16,268 nt of DNA from Planctomycetaceae bacterium (GTDB lineage Bacteria > Planctomycetota > Planctomycetia > Pirellulales > Thermoguttaceae). The position numbers and the translations under genes are program-made. Below the pieces are notes generated by a model, which ran no database searches, was not told where the DNA came from, and worked only from the letters and a program-made list of their open reading frames with translations. Shown here piece after piece: positions 13,813 to 16,268 of this stretch. The stretch covers positions 1 to 16,268 of the forward strand of contig JAITST010000520.1 in the NCBI GenBank assembly GCA_031287585.1. The letters are read 5' to 3'. The first letter of the stretch is position 1. Each line of letters begins with the position of its first letter.

Positions 13813-14540
13813 TGGTTGTCTTTCTCGGTTATATTTGCATTGCGAATGGATGAAGATTGTTCTTTTATCAATTCCTCAAGGTCACTCCTATTTTGTTCTG
13901 TCAGACCTTCTAATGTAATATGTATTTCCGCATTGGGGTTTTTATCAGATAAATCTTTTATGGCAGCAACCACTCTGGCAGCAACCGCTGGTCCTGGTCT
14001 AAAGAATTGTTTACCGCTTTCTTGACCATCTTTTTTTGTAGTCAAAATAAAGTCAAATTTACCATCTAATCTACTGATTGTAAAATCAATGCGGTCTTTT
14101 ACTGGTGGTGCATCATCTTCCCAATCATCATCGTCGTCCCGACTCGGTTCACTCGGTGTTTGTGGTACAACATCTTTAGTCGGCGGCACTGGTTTCTCTG
14201 TAACATTGCTATCGTTATTGTCGGCGGGTACTTTATTATCTGCGGTTTTGTCCACTTGCTCCGGCTTACTATCTTTTTTATCATTTTCCGGTAGTTCCGC
14301 ACCACCACCTTTTCCACTAACACATGAACTCATAAGCAGGAACGTTATTGTCATCAGTGAAATACACAAGACTGTAACACCAAACCAATTATTTTTAAGC
14401 GTTTTATTTTTCGGTATGAAAGAATCAAAAAACCATACGCCTAAAAACGAAGCAAGTAACGCTGCCGCAAAACAAGCAAGCAACGAATAACCCGGTTCAA
14501 TGAGCCAGCCGAATAACCATTTCAGTATAGATTGTATCAT
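13809..14540 (-). CDS. Two-TM protein with acidic linker and ExbD/OmpA-like C-terminal domain
   Basis: The protein has 243 aa. TM1 is about residues 18-36 (YSLLACFAAALLASFLGVWFF) and TM2 about 50-70 (NWFGVTVLCISLMTITFLLMSSC). A long Asp/Glu/Pro/Lys-rich disordered linker spans about 73-150 (with DDDDDWEDDAPP). The compact C-terminal domain (about 150-236) reads IDFTISRLDGKFDFILTT, then VAARVVAAIKDLSDKNPNAEIHITLEGLTEQN. A strand-DG-strand, helix, NPNAEIHI order recalls the periplasmic domain of ExbD/TolR, and more loosely OmpA-like domains; this is inference. GGAAGGGA precedes ATG. It overlaps both neighbours by ATGA, so it is tightly coupled to the ExbD-like gene before and the GTPase after. 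Two TM segments place both ends on the same side of the membrane, which needs checking against a periplasmic role. Confidence 0.75.
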   Translation of the reverse strand: MIQSILKWLFGWLIEPGYSLLACFAAALLASFLGVWFFDSFIPKNKTLKNNWFGVTVLCISLMTITFLLMSSCVSGKGGGAELPENDKKDSKPEQVDKTADNKVPADNNDSNVTEKPVPPTKDVVPQTPSEPSRDDDDDWEDDAPPVKDRIDFTISRLDGKFDFILTTKKDGQESGKQFFRPGPAVAARVVAAIKDLSDKNPNAEIHITLEGLTEQNRSDLEELIKEQSSSIRNANITEKDNQ

Positions 14541-15007
14541 TTGTTCCCTTCCTCTTTTTTGTTACTTTTCCACTCAACGGGAACGTTAATTAAACGCTGT
14601 ATTTTTCTATTTCCCTCATCTTTAATCCCCCATTTTTCCTTAATTTTTTCCATCACATCATTTGTCCAACGAAAATCGTCATCATCTTTTTTTGAACATA
14701 AATAGAAAAAGATAATATCTTCGTCCGTGTACTTGTTTTCCAATATCAACTTGTTGTAGTCCTTATCAGACGTAATATCAAATTCTTTCAGATATTCGTC
14801 CTCTGATTTGGCTTTGGGATTAATAAGTGATAGTTTCAGCGGGTCTTTATCTGGATGACAATAAAAATAATACGCCGAAACCGGACTTTGTACATTTAAC
14901 CTTGTTTGGTCGTAATTGGCGAAGGCACTCAAAATGAGCATCAGACCAAGTACACAAATCGAGATGTCACAAAGCGGAATAAATCGGGCGATGATACCTT
15001 TAATCAT
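14537..15007 (-). CDS. ExbD/MotB-like single-TM proton-channel partner
   Basis: The product is 156 aa. A short N-terminus leads into a single TM helix with an acidic residue at its entrance (ARFIPLCDISICVLGLMLILSAFA, residues 7-30, Asp14). This mirrors ExbD/TolR/MotB, where one Asp in the TM helix carries protons through the MotA/ExbB pentamer. The rest is a charged soluble domain with ExbD-like ordering (DEDIIFFYLCSKKDDDDFRWTNDVMEKIKEKWGIK, about 97-131) and a Lys-rich tail. There is no OmpA-type peptidoglycan-binding motif, so it is closer to ExbD than to MotB or ZorB. AGAGG before the ATG and a 17-bp gap after the TolQ-like gene show the pair is co-translated. Assignment rests on the TM-Asp motif and on gene order. 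Confidence 0.72.
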   Translation of the reverse strand: MIKGIIARFIPLCDISICVLGLMLILSAFANYDQTRLNVQSPVSAYYFYCHPDKDPLKLSLINPKAKSEDEYLKEFDITSDKDYNKLILENKYTDEDIIFFYLCSKKDDDDFRWTNDVMEKIKEKWGIKDEGNRKIQRLINVPVEWKSNKKEEGNK

Positions 15008-15024
15008 TGTTCTACCTCTTGTTC

Positions 15025-15717
15025 TTAATTTTGATTAACCTGTTCACGTTTATGAATGATGCTTCCTAAGCATTGGAGTAAGAACAAATTCAGCACCAAC
15101 CAAATCATCCCGCTTAATGTAGTTGAAAGGGCTGGGGCGAATTTCACCACTATACTGTTTGGGTCAACTGTGTTACCAATCGAACCGAGTGTATTCATTA
15201 AGGAGAGAACTGTTCCGCCTAATCCCATCAAGGGAAGTGTTTCGCAGCCAACGGCAATCCAATCCCGCCTTTTTGCGAGTTGAGGCGTTCTCAAATTTTT
15301 TTCATCTTTGATACACCAGACACACCAAACAGATAAAGAAATACCCCAGCCATAAATAATATAATCAATAAACGATGTGCTTACCGTTTTGAAATAGAAA
15401 CTCAAACCGTCAAGAATGCTATTTGAGTTAGCGTTATTTTGAGGGGTGTCATTCTTGGCGGTATCAGAATCTTTCTTTTCCGGTTTTTCTTTTGCCGTTC
15501 CAAAATTTACTGATTTTTCAAACGAAGTCGTTGAAAGCGTTTCGTGTTTACTGCTTCCAGTAGAGAGAACGAGGGCAATGGCTATGAAGGACGCAATAAT
15601 TATTCCCTTGCCATATCGGGCAAATCTTTGATTTCCGATAGATTCATTTTGTATTCTCTCTGCGATATTTTTTGGGCTATCCAAAATATCTGCCGTCTTT
15701 TCTGAACGTGAAGTCAT
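15025..15717 (-). CDS. MotA/TolQ/ExbB-family proton-channel subunit
   Basis: The protein has 230 aa. TM1 is about 37-53 (GKGIIIASFIAIALVLS). A Lys/Ser/Asn-rich extracytoplasmic loop (about 54-105) follows, then TM2 about 113-136. TM3 (about 159-181) holds LPLMGLGGTVLSLMNTLGSIG, the family's P-x-x-GLxGTV motif, and TM4 (about 195-219, APALSTTLSGMIWLVLNLFLL) holds the conserved small and Thr residues that line the channel. Together with the ExbD-like product it should form a proton-driven rotary or conformational unit in the inner membrane. It lacks the large cytoplasmic tail of ZorA and most of the MotA cytoplasmic domain. It is the first gene of the operon, has no Shine-Dalgarno sequence, and lies 49 bp after an intrinsic terminator, so its expression may depend on read-through. 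Confidence 0.85.
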   Translation of the reverse strand: MTSRSEKTADILDSPKNIAERIQNESIGNQRFARYGKGIIIASFIAIALVLSTGSSKHETLSTTSFEKSVNFGTAKEKPEKKDSDTAKNDTPQNNANSNSILDGLSFYFKTVSTSFIDYIIYGWGISLSVWCVWCIKDEKNLRTPQLAKRRDWIAVGCETLPLMGLGGTVLSLMNTLGSIGNTVDPNSIVVKFAPALSTTLSGMIWLVLNLFLLQCLGSIIHKREQVNQN

Positions 15718-15733
15718 TGGTAGTTTTTGAGGT

Positions 15734-15756
15734 TCGGATGTGAAAAGTTTATCCGA
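15734..15756 (-). promoter_or_regulatory. Hairpin between terminator and first operon start codon
   Basis: TCGGAT and ATCCGA (6 bp) enclose an 11-nt A/T-rich loop, ending 17 bp before the ATG of the TolQ-like gene. There is no T tract, so it is not a terminator. It could affect ribosome access or be a protein-binding palindrome. Confidence 0.4.
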
Positions 15757-15765
15757 GGGCGACAG

Positions 15766-15791
15766 AAAAAACCGCTCAAGACAGGAGCGGT
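15766..15791 (-). terminator. Strong intrinsic terminator ahead of the operon
   Basis: On the minus strand ACCGCTC, loop CTGTCTT, GAGCGGT is followed by an unbroken T run (TTTTTT). It ends transcription coming from the promoter near 16100 and lies 49 bp before the first operon gene. Confidence 0.88.
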
Positions 15792-16091
15792 GCGTTCAAT
15801 AGATAGGTCTCTTCCCTCTGTCCAAGGAGGCGCGCTAAAGCATAATGAAAGCATAACGCAGAAGATGCCCATTGGTAGTGCGCAGACGCTCCCTAGCGGG
15901 AGCCACGCAGTATCCACTACCATTGGCAATCTTCACATCGGCGAACCGTTTGGACAGTGAAGTCAACCAATCCGTCTATTGACGGCTATTGAATTGCTGA
16001 CGTACTCGATTATTATTCCCTGAAACGTAGTTCAGGATACTATGTAATCTCAAAACGGAGAAATCTCCGTAGTCCTATCTAAAATAAAACT
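15766..16091 (-). ncRNA. Structured RNA of about 325 nt (independent sRNA or attenuating leader)
   Basis: The region has no plausible protein but is bounded by an extended -10 promoter and a strong terminator on the same strand. Stems visible, 5' to 3' on the minus strand, are: ACGGAGA/TCTCCGT (16055-16070); CCTGAA/TTCAGG (16019-16036); a three-part stem with CCGTC/GACGG at its tip (15962-16001); CTTCAC/GTGAAG (15931-15962); an outer stem TGGTAGTG/CACTACCA (15873-15880 with 15915-15922) capped by GCTCCC/GGGAGC (15888-15903); and the terminator. I checked by eye for tmRNA, RNase P and SRP consensus blocks and found none. GGGAGCG of the capped hairpin can alternatively pair with CGCTCCT in the terminator's 5' arm, so it may be an antiterminator switch. 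Function unknown. Confidence 0.6.
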
Positions 16092-16097
16092 TGTAGC

Positions 16098-16106
16098 ATT
16101 ATATCA
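16098..16106 (-). promoter_or_regulatory. Extended -10 promoter of the structured RNA/operon leader
   Basis: On the minus strand TGA-TATAAT is a perfect -10 box with the upstream TGn extension. The -35 region is weak (TATTCT at 17 bp spacing), as is common for extended -10 promoters. The predicted start is near 16091. No other good promoter lies between here and the operon. Confidence 0.65.
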
Positions 16107-16204
16107 CAACTTGCAAAAAAAGAATACCCCCCGTCGAAAAAATTTAGAAAATTTCGGGTGCGTAAAAATAAGCGGGGAATTTTACATTTGACTAAATGCA
16201 ATTT

Positions 16205-16229
16205 TTCACCACGAAGGCACGAAGAAAGA
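16205..16229. repeat. Dispersed CACGAAG-type intergenic repeat, copy 2
   Basis: TTTCACCACGAAGGCACGAAGAAAG-type sequence, two mismatches from the inverted copy at 150-174. It is directly followed by an ATTTTAGATT repeat, so two repeat families are stacked here. Confidence 0.6.
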
Positions 16230-16242
16230 AAAAGAATTTCTT

Positions 16243-16268
16243 ATTTTAGATTTTAGATTGCAGATTTT
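16243..16268. repeat. AT-rich ATTTTAGATT-family repeat, partial copy C at the window edge
   Basis: The last 19 bases (ATTTTAGATTGCAGATTTT, 16250-16268) are identical to 5405-5423 in copy A. The element continues past the window, so its second arm is not visible. Confidence 0.65.

Noticed and set aside
10764..15717. Calling the operon Zorya
   Set aside because: Only the MotA/ExbB-like subunit is comparable. The ExbD-like partner lacks a peptidoglycan-binding domain, and no ZorC, ZorD or ZorE equivalent is present.
10764..15717. Calling the operon a TonB/Tol energy-transduction cluster
   Set aside because: No TonB, TolA, TolB, Pal or TonB-dependent receptor is encoded, and the GTPase and coiled-coil proteins are foreign to such clusters.
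15766..16091. Structured RNA as a tracrRNA for the lost cas9 locus
   Set aside because: There is no CRISPR repeat in the window to test an anti-repeat, it lies 6 kb from the cas9 relic, and it is better explained as operon leader or independent RNA.
1..16268. CRISPR arrays, tRNA and rRNA genes
   Set aside because: Scanned by eye on both strands; no regularly spaced repeats with unique spacers, no tRNA cloverleaf with a T-loop GTTCRA, and no rRNA consensus blocks were found.

Overview
The window looks like planctomycete DNA. The main markers are a DUF1559 major-pilin-like protein (prepilin N-terminus plus an H-x9-DG C-terminus), its lipoprotein partner, a BD-FAE-like esterase and many short dispersed intergenic repeats. 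Closer placement (for example a gut or sediment Pirellulales/Thermoguttaceae lineage) would be inference. There are no rRNA or tRNA genes and no CRISPR array.

Left part (1-9.73 kb) is ordinary chromosome. On the minus strand are the N-terminus of an exported protein (cut by the window edge), then a DUF1559 protein and the small lipoprotein upstream of it. A PAS-AraC regulator (+) diverges from that pair; it is preceded by a 21-bp-phased direct repeat that looks like its own operator. Next come an alpha-glucan phosphorylase (glgP, +) and a small zinc-ribbon protein (+). A minus-strand group follows: esterase, PfkB sugar kinase and a 7-TM ABC-2-like membrane protein. A stand-alone Hpt phosphotransfer protein (+) closes this part. 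Three good sigma-70-type promoters (TTGACA/TACAAT-like) precede glgP, the zinc-ribbon gene and hpt.

The middle (9.73-10.77 kb) is a scrapyard. It holds the first 36 codons of a cas9 gene, including an intact RuvC-I motif, which stop abruptly. Then come about 140 bp of unassigned DNA and a decayed C-terminal half of an IS5-type transposase with a frameshift and stops.

The right part (10.76-15.72 kb) is the most interesting. It is a compact, AT- and Lys/Asn-rich minus-strand operon of six genes: a MotA/TolQ/ExbB-type proton-channel subunit, an ExbD/MotB-like partner with a membrane Asp, a two-TM protein with an ExbD/OmpA-like C-terminal domain, a P-loop GTPase, a glycine-zipper/coiled-coil protein and a single-TM coiled-coil protein. 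Two junctions are ATGA overlaps. I read it as a proton-motive-force-coupled membrane complex under GTPase control. It is reminiscent of Zorya-like or other NTPase-centred defence systems but does not match one I know. The cas9 and IS debris beside it fits an accessory or defence island.

Upstream of that operon (15.77-16.09 kb, minus) is a structured RNA of about 325 nt with its own extended -10 promoter and a textbook intrinsic terminator 49 nt before the first start codon. It is either an independent small RNA or an attenuating leader of the operon. Function assignments for this operon and RNA are inference from motifs and layout.
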